Assembly: GCA_026706345.1 (NCBI GenBank)
Contig: JAPOYX010000164.1
Location: 1-52,066, forward strand
Direction: 5' to 3'
Source: Gemmatimonadota bacterium
GTDB lineage: Bacteria > JAAXHH01
Length of the DNA stretch: 52,066 nucleotides
Positions within the stretch are counted from its first letter, which is position 1, and every line of letters starts with the position of its first letter. Below, piece after piece: positions 41,176 through 50,069 of this stretch. The notes below the pieces were generated by a model. It saw only the letters and a program-made list of their open reading frames with translations, was not told the DNA's origin and did no database searches. Both the position numbers and the translations under genes were made by a program.

Positions 41176-43524
41176 CTATTCCTCCATGGACATCCCGAAA
41201 GGCAGGGACATGCCGAAAGTAACGTTGCGGCCCGGATTGTCAATGAAGTACCTGAAACGGCTCAGATAATCCCGGTACCGCTGGTTGAACAGGTTGCGAA
41301 TGCCGAATTGCACGCGCACGGGCTGGTCGGCCACGGCGATTTCAGCGTGCAGGTCCAGGTCGAAGAGCTCGTAGCCGGCCGGTGGATCCGCGTAGTCGAT
41401 GCCTTCGGGGAAGTTGTTCTGCCGCATGACGAAGCGGCCTTCGAACCCGATGCCGGCGTCAAGGAGCCGTCCACCGGTGGGCAGGTGGAAACTCAGGCCG
41501 GCGATGAACCTGGTGGACGGCATCTGGTACAGGGGCTGATTCTCCACGGTGTTTCGTCCCCGGACGAACGAGGCGGACAGATGGGTATCAATGTGCGGCG
41601 TCAGTTCGTACTCCAGGTACCCGTCGAAGCCCTGGATCACCGCGTCGGACTGGACATAGATGAATTTGGGGAACGCCCCGCGTATCGTCAAGACCAGATC
41701 GTCCGCCGGCAGCAGCGAAATGTAGTTGCTGTAATGGGAACGGAAGAGCCCCAGTTCGCCGCGGCCCCTGTCTCCCTGGTAGCGCAGGGTGAGATCCGTG
41801 TTCAGACTCGACTCCGTTTGCAGTTCTTTGTCCCCGATTTCGAACTGCGCCGTGCCGTGGTGGACGCCGTGGCTGTACAACTCGTTCACCCCCGGCGGCC
41901 GCCAGGCCCGGCCGACATTGGCTGCGACGGCCGTATTCGGGGTCAATTCGTAGATGAGGCCAAGCACACCGGTCATGTTACGGTAGGTGAATATGCCCCC
42001 CTCGACGATCTCGGTGGCGCGGCGGCCCGTGTTCGAGTAGATCTCCATCCACCGGTAGTCGTAACGCAGGCCCGTCTCCACCGTCGTCTTTCCCTTCGTC
42101 CAGGATTCCAGGGCGAACACGCCGGCACTGTAGGCCAGGAAATCGGGAATGAGAAATCCGGTACTGAAGCGCTTGTTCTCCTGGCGCATGCCACTGATAC
42201 CGAATTTCCCGTACCAGTTGCCGAGGTTGCCGTGCTGGAAGATCGCGTCGCCGCTGTGGGTCTGCAGTCCCTGGGAGAACCCGGGCCTCGCCACCCCGCC
42301 GCTTCTGGCGTGTGAGTCCCACTCCTCCCGCCGGTTGTACTGCTGTCCGTACCTGAGTTCGAGATTGCCCTTCCCCTCGAATCGTACAAGAGATCGAACG
42401 GACAGGAGATCGTGGTCCACCCGCTGGCGCGGATTGTCGATTTCGTAGGTGAAAGAGCCTACGATGGTCGGTTCGCCCCGCTCGATGGTCCTTCTCAGGT
42501 CCGTTGTGTTGCCGATGTGGGCTCCTTTGAAGATCCCGATCCAGGTGCCGAAATGGCTGAAATAGGCCTCCGTGTCCACGCGGTCCGTCGTATAGCCCAG
42601 TGCCACCGAGTAGTCCCGCTCGTCGAACCCGGAATTCCGTATGACGTGGACCGGCGCTTGGGCGTCACCGGCCCGCCGCAGGCTGCTCTGCACCCGCCAC
42701 TTGAGTCCCCCCGGTCGCCGCAGGGCACCCTGCAGGAGGAGGGAACCCGCGCCCTGTCTGTTGTTTGAGAACAGGTTGGTATTGATCCGGCCGCCCAGGC
42801 CCGGTCTCGTGGGCAGTTCCGGCGGTTCGATGCGGATTACGCCCCCGATGGCGCCGGCGCCGTACTGCACGCTGGCGGCGCCCTTGAGCACCTCGATACG
42901 GGCCGGGGAAAAGGGATCGATCTCAGGGGCGTGGTCTCCGCCCCACTGCTGGCCCTCCTGTGTAATGCCGGCATTGAGTACCAGGACCCGGGCGCTGTGG
43001 ACGCCTCGCAGCACCGGCTTCGAAACGGCGGGACCCGTGGTCAGGGTGGATACGCCCGGCAGGGATTCCAGCGTCTCGCCCACCGTCTGGCCCCGGCGTT
43101 CTTCCAGGTCGGACAGGGGCAGAACAAGGACGGACTGACTGGACCCGGTGAGTTCGCCCGCCAGGTCCCGGTCACCCGTGACGGTTACCTCGTCACCGAT
43201 CAGGGTCTCCGGTTCCATGGCTACTTCGAGCACGGTCGGTCTGTTTTCGGTGACGACTATCTCGCTTCGGACCGTTCGGTAGCCGACGAAGCGGAATTCG
43301 AACGTGTGTGCGCCTGCCGGCACGTTCTCCAGGCGAAATTCGCCTTTTTCGTCCGTGAACGCTCCGATCTCGAGCGCCGGCATCATGACGGTCACCGCCG
43401 GTAAGGGTTCGCCTGATTCGTTCAGCACCTTGCCGCGCACCGCGACGGTCTGCGCTTCGACTTGAAGAACGAGACCGGACAAGGCTATCGCCAGGACGGC
43501 GCACAGGATTTTCGTTGCGTTCAT
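41176..43524 (-). CDS. TonB-dependent receptor, copy 2
   Basis: The product is 782 residues and matches the receptor at 37200 almost end to end: signal (cut near EAQ), CarboxypepD_reg-like domain (VRGKVLNESGEPLPAVTVMM), plug (GQTVGETLESLPGVSTLTTG, VLRGVHSARVLVLNAGITQE, GGDHAPEIDPFSPARIEVLK) and barrel ending GRNVTFGMSLPFG. Differences are spread along the barrel. No strong RBS is seen before ATG 43522-43524. It follows the second lipoprotein by 56 bases. Divergence between the copies, mostly in loops, may mean different metals or conditions. Confidence 0.92.
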   Translation of the reverse strand: MNATKILCAVLAIALSGLVLQVEAQTVAVRGKVLNESGEPLPAVTVMMPALEIGAFTDEKGEFRLENVPAGAHTFEFRFVGYRTVRSEIVVTENRPTVLEVAMEPETLIGDEVTVTGDRDLAGELTGSSQSVLVLPLSDLEERRGQTVGETLESLPGVSTLTTGPAVSKPVLRGVHSARVLVLNAGITQEGQQWGGDHAPEIDPFSPARIEVLKGAASVQYGAGAIGGVIRIEPPELPTRPGLGGRINTNLFSNNRQGAGSLLLQGALRRPGGLKWRVQSSLRRAGDAQAPVHVIRNSGFDERDYSVALGYTTDRVDTEAYFSHFGTWIGIFKGAHIGNTTDLRRTIERGEPTIVGSFTYEIDNPRQRVDHDLLSVRSLVRFEGKGNLELRYGQQYNRREEWDSHARSGGVARPGFSQGLQTHSGDAIFQHGNLGNWYGKFGISGMRQENKRFSTGFLIPDFLAYSAGVFALESWTKGKTTVETGLRYDYRWMEIYSNTGRRATEIVEGGIFTYRNMTGVLGLIYELTPNTAVAANVGRAWRPPGVNELYSHGVHHGTAQFEIGDKELQTESSLNTDLTLRYQGDRGRGELGLFRSHYSNYISLLPADDLVLTIRGAFPKFIYVQSDAVIQGFDGYLEYELTPHIDTHLSASFVRGRNTVENQPLYQMPSTRFIAGLSFHLPTGGRLLDAGIGFEGRFVMRQNNFPEGIDYADPPAGYELFDLDLHAEIAVADQPVRVQFGIRNLFNQRYRDYLSRFRYFIDNPGRNVTFGMSLPFGMSMEE

Positions 43525-43580
43525 AGGTAATCCCAGGACGCGCGTTTCCTAAGAATAGGTCACGACCGTGTTAGTACCTG

Positions 43581-44216
43581 CTAGCGCACCTCCACTTGGA
43601 AGGTCACATCGATATCCGTCTCGTCGCTCTGGGTCACCCCGTCCTTGGGCCCTTCATCATAGTGACTCAGAATGACCCGAAGCTGGCCGTCCTGCGCGTT
43701 AGCGGGGACAGAAAGCATGAATGCGACTCCGACGGGATGATCGGCGCCCGAGTTCGTCGTATAATCGGATTCCTTGTCCGCATAGGTAACGGTGGCCGGC
43801 GAAAAACCCCCGAGGGTTCGATAGAAGAACTGGTGGGCCTCGGCTTCCTCCTCCACCTCCTCGGTGATGTTCTCCGCCGGGCTTTCCAACTCGTTCAACA
43901 CCTGTACCGCGCCGTCGTAATCCGTACCCGCGTTTACGACCAGCGTGCCCACAACCGGAGCATTACCGCCTTCGCCGTCCAGGTCCTGGAACTGCACAGT
44001 AACCGGCGCTCCTCCGCCACTGGGCGTAAGCGTGATCCTGAGCGTCGTGATGAGTTCTTCTTCACCCGGTCCATGGTCGTCCTCTTCATGTTCTTCCGGT
44101 TCGGTAGGACCGGTCGGACTGGATTCTTCGTCGTCGGCGCAGGCGAACGTGAGCGCGGCGGTGACGAATACCGCGACGGTAAGGACGGACAGTACGTTCC
44201 AGCGATGCTTGAACAT
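43581..44216 (-). CDS. His/acid-rich lipoprotein, copy 2
   Basis: The product is 211 residues from ATG 44214-44216, which follows GAGGAG by about 9 bases: signal and Cys (TAALTFACADDEE), linker PEEHEEDDHGPGEEEL, then the same beta-rich domain (LITTLRITLTPSGGGAPVTV, QFQDLDGEGGNAPVVGTLVV). The HDHD run of copy 1 is missing, so it has fewer potential metal ligands. The frame is open further upstream but that part aligns with non-coding sequence of module 1. Confidence 0.8.
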   Translation of the reverse strand: MFKHRWNVLSVLTVAVFVTAALTFACADDEESSPTGPTEPEEHEEDDHGPGEEELITTLRITLTPSGGGAPVTVQFQDLDGEGGNAPVVGTLVVNAGTDYDGAVQVLNELESPAENITEEVEEEAEAHQFFYRTLGGFSPATVTYADKESDYTTNSGADHPVGVAFMLSVPANAQDGQLRVILSHYDEGPKDGVTQSDETDIDVTFQVEVR

Positions 44217-44548
44217 GTCGGGCTTCTCCTCTTTGCTGTGCTGCGTGAAGTAAAATGAACTGCTTTTACATAAACGGCACCAGGTACCGCGATCCGGCGC
44301 CGGTCCGGATAACCCTGACAGAAAACTACAGGTTCTGTTGCCGATTTCGGTGCCGACCGATGCGGGTGAACCCCGAGCCGGCGATTGGAACCGGCCCTCG
44401 ACCCCTGCGTGCAATCATCCGGGCGGTATCGATACGGCCGGCGATTCGAGCGGTCTGGACTTACCAATCTGGACGTCTGGAAGGGTCACGGGCCGCGCCG
44501 ATAGGATTCGGGCGATCGGCCGGAGGCCTGAGCCTGCAGGCTGTCGGG
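44217..44548. other. non-coding gap between the two first genes of module 2
   Basis: The gap of 332 bases is similar to 40282-40694 but lacks the 9-bp array. GTATCGATAC is at 44426-44435, followed in both copies by GGCCGGCGATTCGA-A/G-CGGTCTG. No gene is supported. Confidence 0.5.
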
Positions 44549-44818
44549 TCAGGGAAGGGGCGGCGCGCGGTTTCGGTGTTGCGCGTCCTGAAGCCGGGGG
44601 TATCCGGGTTCCGGTTCGCCGGCCACGGGGCAGACAAACTCGTAGTCCGGGAGGGTAGAAGAGGACTTTTCAAGTACCGCGAAGGACGCGGCGGCAATAA
44701 GGCAGCCCTGGCAGTGGTCCACATGAGCGGCGCTGGTCTCCAGCGCGGCGCAGTCATGCGGGTCACTGGCGAAAAGCAAGGCGAAAACAAGGACGGATGT
44801 GAAGGTAAGCAGTCTCAT
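44549..44818 (-). CDS. short exported Cys/His protein, copy 2
   Basis: The product is 89 residues, the same as copy 1 when started at ATG 44816-44818: MRLLTFTSVLVFALLFAS, DPHDCAALETSAAHVDHCQG, CLIAAASFAVLEKSSSTLPD, ending HRNRAPPLP. The HDC...HVDHCxxC cluster is conserved between copies, which supports a function for it. It leads module 2. The gap of 247 bases upstream to the ABC operon is divergent and should carry its promoter. Confidence 0.65.
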   Translation of the reverse strand: MRLLTFTSVLVFALLFASDPHDCAALETSAAHVDHCQGCLIAAASFAVLEKSSSTLPDYEFVCPVAGEPEPGYPRLQDAQHRNRAPPLP

Positions 44819-45065
44819 GCCGGACTCGTCACGTGGTGGCTGGACCAATCCTGAAGATCGCGAACGAATTCGAAGCTTCAACAGTAGTTTTCAGTTGCTT
44901 AAATCTGTGCAATTTCAGCCGATTTGTCAAGTGATTTCGCGGCTTCGCCGAATACGGTCTTGACACGGACCCGACCCCTTGTTATTATTCCGCGCCGCGA
45001 AATAAAGCAACGCCAAAAACACGCGGACATCTGCAATTTTGGCTTGAAAAGGAGCGAGAACAGGG

Positions 45066-45833
45066 GTGTCCGAAAAACCCATGATCGAGACGAATGGGCT
45101 TTGTAAGTACTACGGTTCGTTCGTCGCCGTGCAAGACATCACCTTTACCATTCCCGAAGGCCAGATCGTGGCGTTCCTGGGGCCCAACGGCGCCGGCAAG
45201 TCCACCACGATGAAGATGCTGAGCGGCTATCTCGGCGCGAGCGCGGGCAGCGCGGCAGTCGCCGGGCTCGACGTGAGGCGCGAACGCCTGGCCATGTCGA
45301 GACACCTGGGATACCTGCCCGAAAACGGCCCGCTGTACCAGAACATGACGCCGCTCGAACTCCTCCGGTTCTTCGGCGAGGCCCGCGGACTCGATCCGCT
45401 CCGGCTGGCCAGCCGCCTGGACTACGTCACCGACCGGTGCAACCTGCACGAGGCCCTCGAAAAACCCATCGACAAGCTGTCCCGTGGCAACAAGCAGCGG
45501 GTAGGCCTCGCACAGGCCCTGCTCCACGACCCCGACGTGCTCATCATGGACGAGCCGACCGCCGGGCTCGATCCCAACCAGATCCGGGATTTCCGACAGG
45601 ACATCCGGCTGCTTGGCCAGACCAAGACGATCCTCCTTTCCACCCACATCCTCCAGGAAGTGGACGTCATCGCCGACCGCGTGCTCCTGATCAACGAGGG
45701 CAGGCTGGTCTACGACGGCACACCCGCCGGCCTGGGCCGCGACGGATCGCTCGAAGCCGCCTTCTACGCCCTGACCGCAGACGGCGGGGAGGCGGAGGAT
45801 GAGACGACGAAGGGCGGGGAGGCGAGCGAATGA
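45066..45833 (+). CDS. ABC transporter ATP-binding protein (GldA/NatA-like)
   Basis: The product is 255 residues from GTG 45066, about 11 bases after AAGGAG. Walker A FLGPNGAGKST (about 38-47), signature LSRGNKQRVG (138-147), Walker B DVLIMDEPTAGLDP (157-170) and the H-loop His at 193 are all present. The C-terminus is an acidic tail. Its stop overlaps the next start by 4 bases. It pairs with the GldF-GldG-like fusion downstream, as in gliding-motility-type ABC systems, which are also common in non-gliding bacteria. Confidence 0.93.
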   Translation: MSEKPMIETNGLCKYYGSFVAVQDITFTIPEGQIVAFLGPNGAGKSTTMKMLSGYLGASAGSAAVAGLDVRRERLAMSRHLGYLPENGPLYQNMTPLELLRFFGEARGLDPLRLASRLDYVTDRCNLHEALEKPIDKLSRGNKQRVGLAQALLHDPDVLIMDEPTAGLDPNQIRDFRQDIRLLGQTKTILLSTHILQEVDVIADRVLLINEGRLVYDGTPAGLGRDGSLEAAFYALTADGGEAEDETTKGGEASE

Positions 45834-48580
45834 ACGTCGGTGCTTTCAGCTGTCTCAACACCGGGGTGGTGGCGGCCATCGTCCGCCGCGACATGCGCCT
45901 GGCCTTCAGCAATCCCACGGGATATGTCTTCGTAACGCTCTTCATATTCCTCAGCGCGGCCGCTGCCTTCTGGCAGGTCCCGTTCTTCCTGAACAACCTG
46001 GCAAACCTCGACCAGTTGAACGCCGTGTTCCCTTACCTCTTGCTCTTTTTCATCCCGGCGCTGACCATGGGGGTCTGGGCCGAGGAAGCCCGGCAGGGAA
46101 CGGATGAACTGCTGCTGACGCTCCCGGCGACGGACCTGGAAGTCGTCCTGGGCAAGTATCTCGCGGTGGTGGGCGTCTACACGGCGTCGCTCGTGCTGTC
46201 CCTGAGTCACGTGCTGGTGCTGATGTTTCTCGGCAGTCCCGACCTCGGGCTCATGGCCGGCAACTACTTCGGCTACTGGCTTGCCGGCGCCGCCCTCATC
46301 GCCGTCGGCATGCTGGCGTCCCTGCTCACCGCGCACGTGACCATCGCCTTCATCCTGGGCGCGCTGTTCTGCGCCGCCTTCGTGCTCATCGGTCCCATCG
46401 CGGGCGGGATCAGCGACGGGCTGCGGGATCTGCTGTCGCCCCTGGGTCTCTTCAATGCCTTCGACGACTTCGCGCGCGGCGTCGTCAGTTTCTCCGGCCT
46501 GGTCCATTTCGTCTCGGTCGCGGGCCTTATGCTTTACCTCAATGTGGTAGTGATCAGCAGGCGCCACTGGCCCGTGCGGGCCGGCGGGTACAGGATGGGA
46601 ATCCACCATGGCGCGAGGGCGGCTGCGCTTGTCGCGGCGGTTGTCGGGTTGAACGTCATCCTGGGCCGTGCTGGAATCCGCGTGGACGTGACCGCCGAAG
46701 GGCTCCATTCGCTTTCCGACGAGACCGTGCAGATGCTGTCGGCACTGGACCCGGAGCGTCCCGTGTTCATCCAGGCCTTCGTGAGTCCCGAGGTACCGGA
46801 GTCCTATCTCCAGACCCGTTCGAACCTGGTGGACGTCCTCAAGGAACTGGACGCCGCGGGAGGCTCCCGCGTCCAGGTGCGCATCGAGGAAACCGAGATG
46901 TACTCTCCCGAGGCCCGGGAAGCCCGGGATCGGTTCGGCATCACGCCCCGCGAACTGCCGGACCTGCGGAGCGCCCGGTCCGGATTCGCGAACGTCTTCG
47001 CGGGGGTCGCCGTCACCTGCGGTCCGGAAGAACAGGTCATCGGATTCCTGGATACGGGCCTGCCCGTCGAGTACGAACTGGTACGCAGTCTTCGCGTGGT
47101 GGCCCGTGCGGACCGCGCGAAATTCGGCATACTTTCCACGGACGTGCGGCTCTTCGGTGGATTCGATTTCAACACCATGCAGAGCCGGCAGCCCTGGGCC
47201 ATGACCGAGGAACTTCGCAAGCAGTACGACGTGGTGCAGGTCCAGCCCCAGGACGACTATCCGGACGACCTGGACGCGCTCATGGTCGCCCTGCCCAACA
47301 CGTTGACGCAGGCGGACATGGACCGGCTTTCGGACTACATCGCGGCGGGACATCCCACGCTGCTTCTCCTGGATCCCCTGCCGTCGTTCAACCTGACCCT
47401 GTCCCCCTCGGAGCAGAAGGGCGCAGGCGCCAACCCCTTCGCGGGCAACCAGCAGCCGCCCCCTGCGCCGAAGGGCGACATCCAGGGTCTGCTTCGCCGT
47501 TTCGGCGTGGAATGGAACTCCGGTCTGATCGTGTGGGACCGCTACAATCCCCACCCCGGCATGGCCCACCTCCCGCCGGAAGTGGTCTTTGCCTCCCCGG
47601 GCAACGAGAACCCGGACACCTTCAACCAGGAGGCCGTCAGCACCGCGTCGCTACAGGAACTCGTCTTCATCTTCCCGGGCCGGCTGCAGCCATCGGGGAA
47701 CGGGGAGTTCACCTTCACGTCCCTGGTGCAGAGCGGCGCGGTCTCGGGACTTACCGCCTACTCCCAGCTCGTTCAGCGCAACTTCTTCGGCGGTTCGCAA
47801 CTGGTCCTGTCCAACGTCCCGCGGCGGGCAAGCCAGAACGTCTACACGATCGCCGCCCACGTCGCGGGGTTCGCGGGCGCGGGCAGTTCGGCAGACGCGA
47901 GCTTTTCTTCGGATGCGCGCGAGGGCGAACCCGAGACGAATAGCGCGGCAGGCGCCGGGGAAGCCGCACCCGTGAACCTGACCGTCGTGGCCGACGTGGA
48001 TTTCGCGTCGCAGCAGTTCTTCGATATCCGCCGCGTAGGCGCCGGGGGGTTCAATTTCGACAACGTCACCTTTTTCCTGAACATAATGGACGTACTGGTG
48101 GGCGACGAATCCTTCATCGCGCTGCGCAGCAAGCGGGTCCGGTACCGGACGCTTGAAACCGTCGAACAGCAGACTCTGGCCTACACCCTGCAACGGGCGG
48201 AGGACGAGGACGAAGCCGAACAGGAGGCACAGGCGGCCCTGGACCAGGCCCGCCGCCGGCTCACGGCCCGCGTGGACGAGGTCCGGCAGCGGACCGACCT
48301 GGACGAGCAGACCCGCCGGATCATGGTCCGGAACCTGGAGGAAGTGGAGAACCGGCGGTTCGAGACGCTGAAGACCAACATCGAGGCCGAAAAGGAAGCC
48401 AGAATCCAGGACGGCAAGGAAATGATGGAAGGTCAGATCCGCCTGATTCAGAACACCATCAAGAACCTCGCCGCCCTGCTTCCACCCGTGCCGGTCTTCC
48501 TCCTGGGCGTATTTATCTTCCTCCGGCGCAGGCGCCGGGAGAACGATGCGGCCGCCGCCGCGCGAAGGCTGAGGAACTGA
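45830..48580 (+). CDS. fused GldF-like ABC-2 permease and GldG-like auxiliary domain
   Basis: The product is 916 residues. Residues 1-240 are an ABC-2 permease with six membrane helices (FSNPTGYVFVTLFIFLSAAA, ALTMGVWAEEARQGTDELLL, LPATDLEVVLGKYLAVVGVY). A further helix (about 260-280) leads into a GldG-type periplasmic region (SLSDETVQMLSALDPERPVF, YLQTRSNLVDVLKEL, DLDALMVALPNTLTQADMDR). A charged helical stretch (about 785-880) and a last membrane helix (LLPPVPVFLLGVFIFLRRRR) end it. GldF and GldG are usually separate proteins. It is the middle gene of a three-gene operon. Confidence 0.9.
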   Translation: MNVGAFSCLNTGVVAAIVRRDMRLAFSNPTGYVFVTLFIFLSAAAAFWQVPFFLNNLANLDQLNAVFPYLLLFFIPALTMGVWAEEARQGTDELLLTLPATDLEVVLGKYLAVVGVYTASLVLSLSHVLVLMFLGSPDLGLMAGNYFGYWLAGAALIAVGMLASLLTAHVTIAFILGALFCAAFVLIGPIAGGISDGLRDLLSPLGLFNAFDDFARGVVSFSGLVHFVSVAGLMLYLNVVVISRRHWPVRAGGYRMGIHHGARAAALVAAVVGLNVILGRAGIRVDVTAEGLHSLSDETVQMLSALDPERPVFIQAFVSPEVPESYLQTRSNLVDVLKELDAAGGSRVQVRIEETEMYSPEAREARDRFGITPRELPDLRSARSGFANVFAGVAVTCGPEEQVIGFLDTGLPVEYELVRSLRVVARADRAKFGILSTDVRLFGGFDFNTMQSRQPWAMTEELRKQYDVVQVQPQDDYPDDLDALMVALPNTLTQADMDRLSDYIAAGHPTLLLLDPLPSFNLTLSPSEQKGAGANPFAGNQQPPPAPKGDIQGLLRRFGVEWNSGLIVWDRYNPHPGMAHLPPEVVFASPGNENPDTFNQEAVSTASLQELVFIFPGRLQPSGNGEFTFTSLVQSGAVSGLTAYSQLVQRNFFGGSQLVLSNVPRRASQNVYTIAAHVAGFAGAGSSADASFSSDAREGEPETNSAAGAGEAAPVNLTVVADVDFASQQFFDIRRVGAGGFNFDNVTFFLNIMDVLVGDESFIALRSKRVRYRTLETVEQQTLAYTLQRAEDEDEAEQEAQAALDQARRRLTARVDEVRQRTDLDEQTRRIMVRNLEEVENRRFETLKTNIEAEKEARIQDGKEMMEGQIRLIQNTIKNLAALLPPVPVFLLGVFIFLRRRRRENDAAAAARRLRN

Positions 48581-48582
48581 CC

Positions 48583-49944
48583 ATGGAAGAGACCCGAAAG
48601 ACGCTGGTCTTCGTCGGCGTTGCGGCGCTGGTGACCGTCGCGGCCTATTTCGCGGCGCCGGCCGATCCGACGCTGGAGGCCTTCTCCGACCGGGGCGAGG
48701 TCTTCTTTCCCGAGTTCACCGATCCCAACGAAGCGGCCTCGCTGGAGGTCATCGATTTCGACGAGATCACCGGGAGCGTCGCCGCGTTCAACGTGGTGTT
48801 CAAAGGTACGCGCTGGCGCATTCCTTCCCATCACAACTACCCGGCCGATGATCGGGACCGCCTGGCCCGTACCGCCGCGGGACTCATCGAGGTCCGCAAG
48901 GACGACGTGGTCGCCGAGGTTGCCGCGGATCACGAGGCCCTGGGCGTGGTGGACCCGCTCGACGAAGCTGTCGCCTCCCTGGCCGGACGGGGCAAGCGCG
49001 TCACGGTCAAGGACGGGAACGACAACCTGCTCGCCGACCTCATCGTCGGCAAAAGCGTACCCGGACGGGAGGGCAGGTACCGCTACCTCCGGGTGCCGGG
49101 ACAGAAACGGACCTACGCGGCGCGCTTCGACGTGGACGTGTCGTCCCGTTTCGGCGACTGGATAGAGAAGGACCTCCTGGAAGTGGACCAGAATCGGATC
49201 GAGCAGGTCATCCTGAAGGACTACTCCATAGACGAACGCACCCGGGTCCTGAACCAGCGCGACACGATCATCCTGACGCGGGGCGACCCCGACTGGACGG
49301 CCAACCGCATGCGAAGCGGGGAGAAAGTCGACGGGGCGAAGATGGAAGACCTGCTCAAGGCCCTGGATGAACTGACCATCGTGGGGGTCCGTCCCAAGCC
49401 GGCCGGCCTTTCCAGGAGTCTGGAGGACAACGAGGGCATCAACATAACCCGCGGCGACCTGGCCTCCCTGCAGGAGAAAGGCTACTTCTTCACCCGGGAC
49501 GGCCAGCTGGTTTCCAACGAAGGGGAGACGCAGGTCCGCACGGCGGACGGGGTCGTATACACGCTACGCTTCGGTGAGATCGTGTACGGGGCCGGAGACG
49601 CGGTTACCGCCGGTTCGGGCGGCGCCGGGGTCGGAGGTTCAGACGAACCTGGAGAAAATCGGTACCTGTTCATCACGACCGGATTCAACGCGGGCATGTT
49701 CCCGGAACCGCCCAGGCCCGGCGACCTGGCTTTCCAGGGCCGGGCGGACTCGCTCTGGACCGACGCCGACCGGACCAATGCCGATCTGCAGGAAAAACAT
49801 GAAGCCTGGCAAAGCAACGTGGATACCGGGCGGCGGACCTCCGCGGACCTGAACGCCCGCTTCGCACGGTGGTACTACGTGATCTCCGCGGACAGCTTTG
49901 ACCGGATCCATCTCAGGCGCGGAGACCTGGTCGCCACCGAGTGA
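48583..49944 (+). CDS. DUF4340 protein
   Basis: The product is 453 residues: one N-terminal membrane helix (TLVFVGVAALVTVAAYFAAP) and a long periplasmic part with repeated DUF4340 units (DEITGSVAAFNVVFKGTRWR, FDVDVSSRFGDWIEKDLLEV, VILKDYSIDER). DUF4340 genes commonly follow GldG-type genes. It starts 2 bases after the upstream stop, so it is in the same operon. Its role in that complex is not established. Confidence 0.88.
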   Translation: MEETRKTLVFVGVAALVTVAAYFAAPADPTLEAFSDRGEVFFPEFTDPNEAASLEVIDFDEITGSVAAFNVVFKGTRWRIPSHHNYPADDRDRLARTAAGLIEVRKDDVVAEVAADHEALGVVDPLDEAVASLAGRGKRVTVKDGNDNLLADLIVGKSVPGREGRYRYLRVPGQKRTYAARFDVDVSSRFGDWIEKDLLEVDQNRIEQVILKDYSIDERTRVLNQRDTIILTRGDPDWTANRMRSGEKVDGAKMEDLLKALDELTIVGVRPKPAGLSRSLEDNEGINITRGDLASLQEKGYFFTRDGQLVSNEGETQVRTADGVVYTLRFGEIVYGAGDAVTAGSGGAGVGGSDEPGENRYLFITTGFNAGMFPEPPRPGDLAFQGRADSLWTDADRTNADLQEKHEAWQSNVDTGRRTSADLNARFARWYYVISADSFDRIHLRRGDLVATE

Positions 49945-50069
49945 GCGCTTCACCCGGCACTATCGCGCCGCGTGCGAAGAGATTGCGCCGCGCGTGGCGA
50001 TAACAGCGTATCCCATACCCGCCACGATACGTACACGCGGTTCGAAGAACCCCTACCAGGGATGACCGA

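Noticed and set aside
43934-44467. 177-codon minus-strand frame spanning the module 2 gap
   Set aside because: It overlaps the lipoprotein gene in another frame, and the matching region of module 1 is not open in the same way.
45764-47569. 601-codon open frame on the minus strand
   Set aside because: Antisense to the clear GldF-GldG fusion; sequence is compositionally odd and motif-free.
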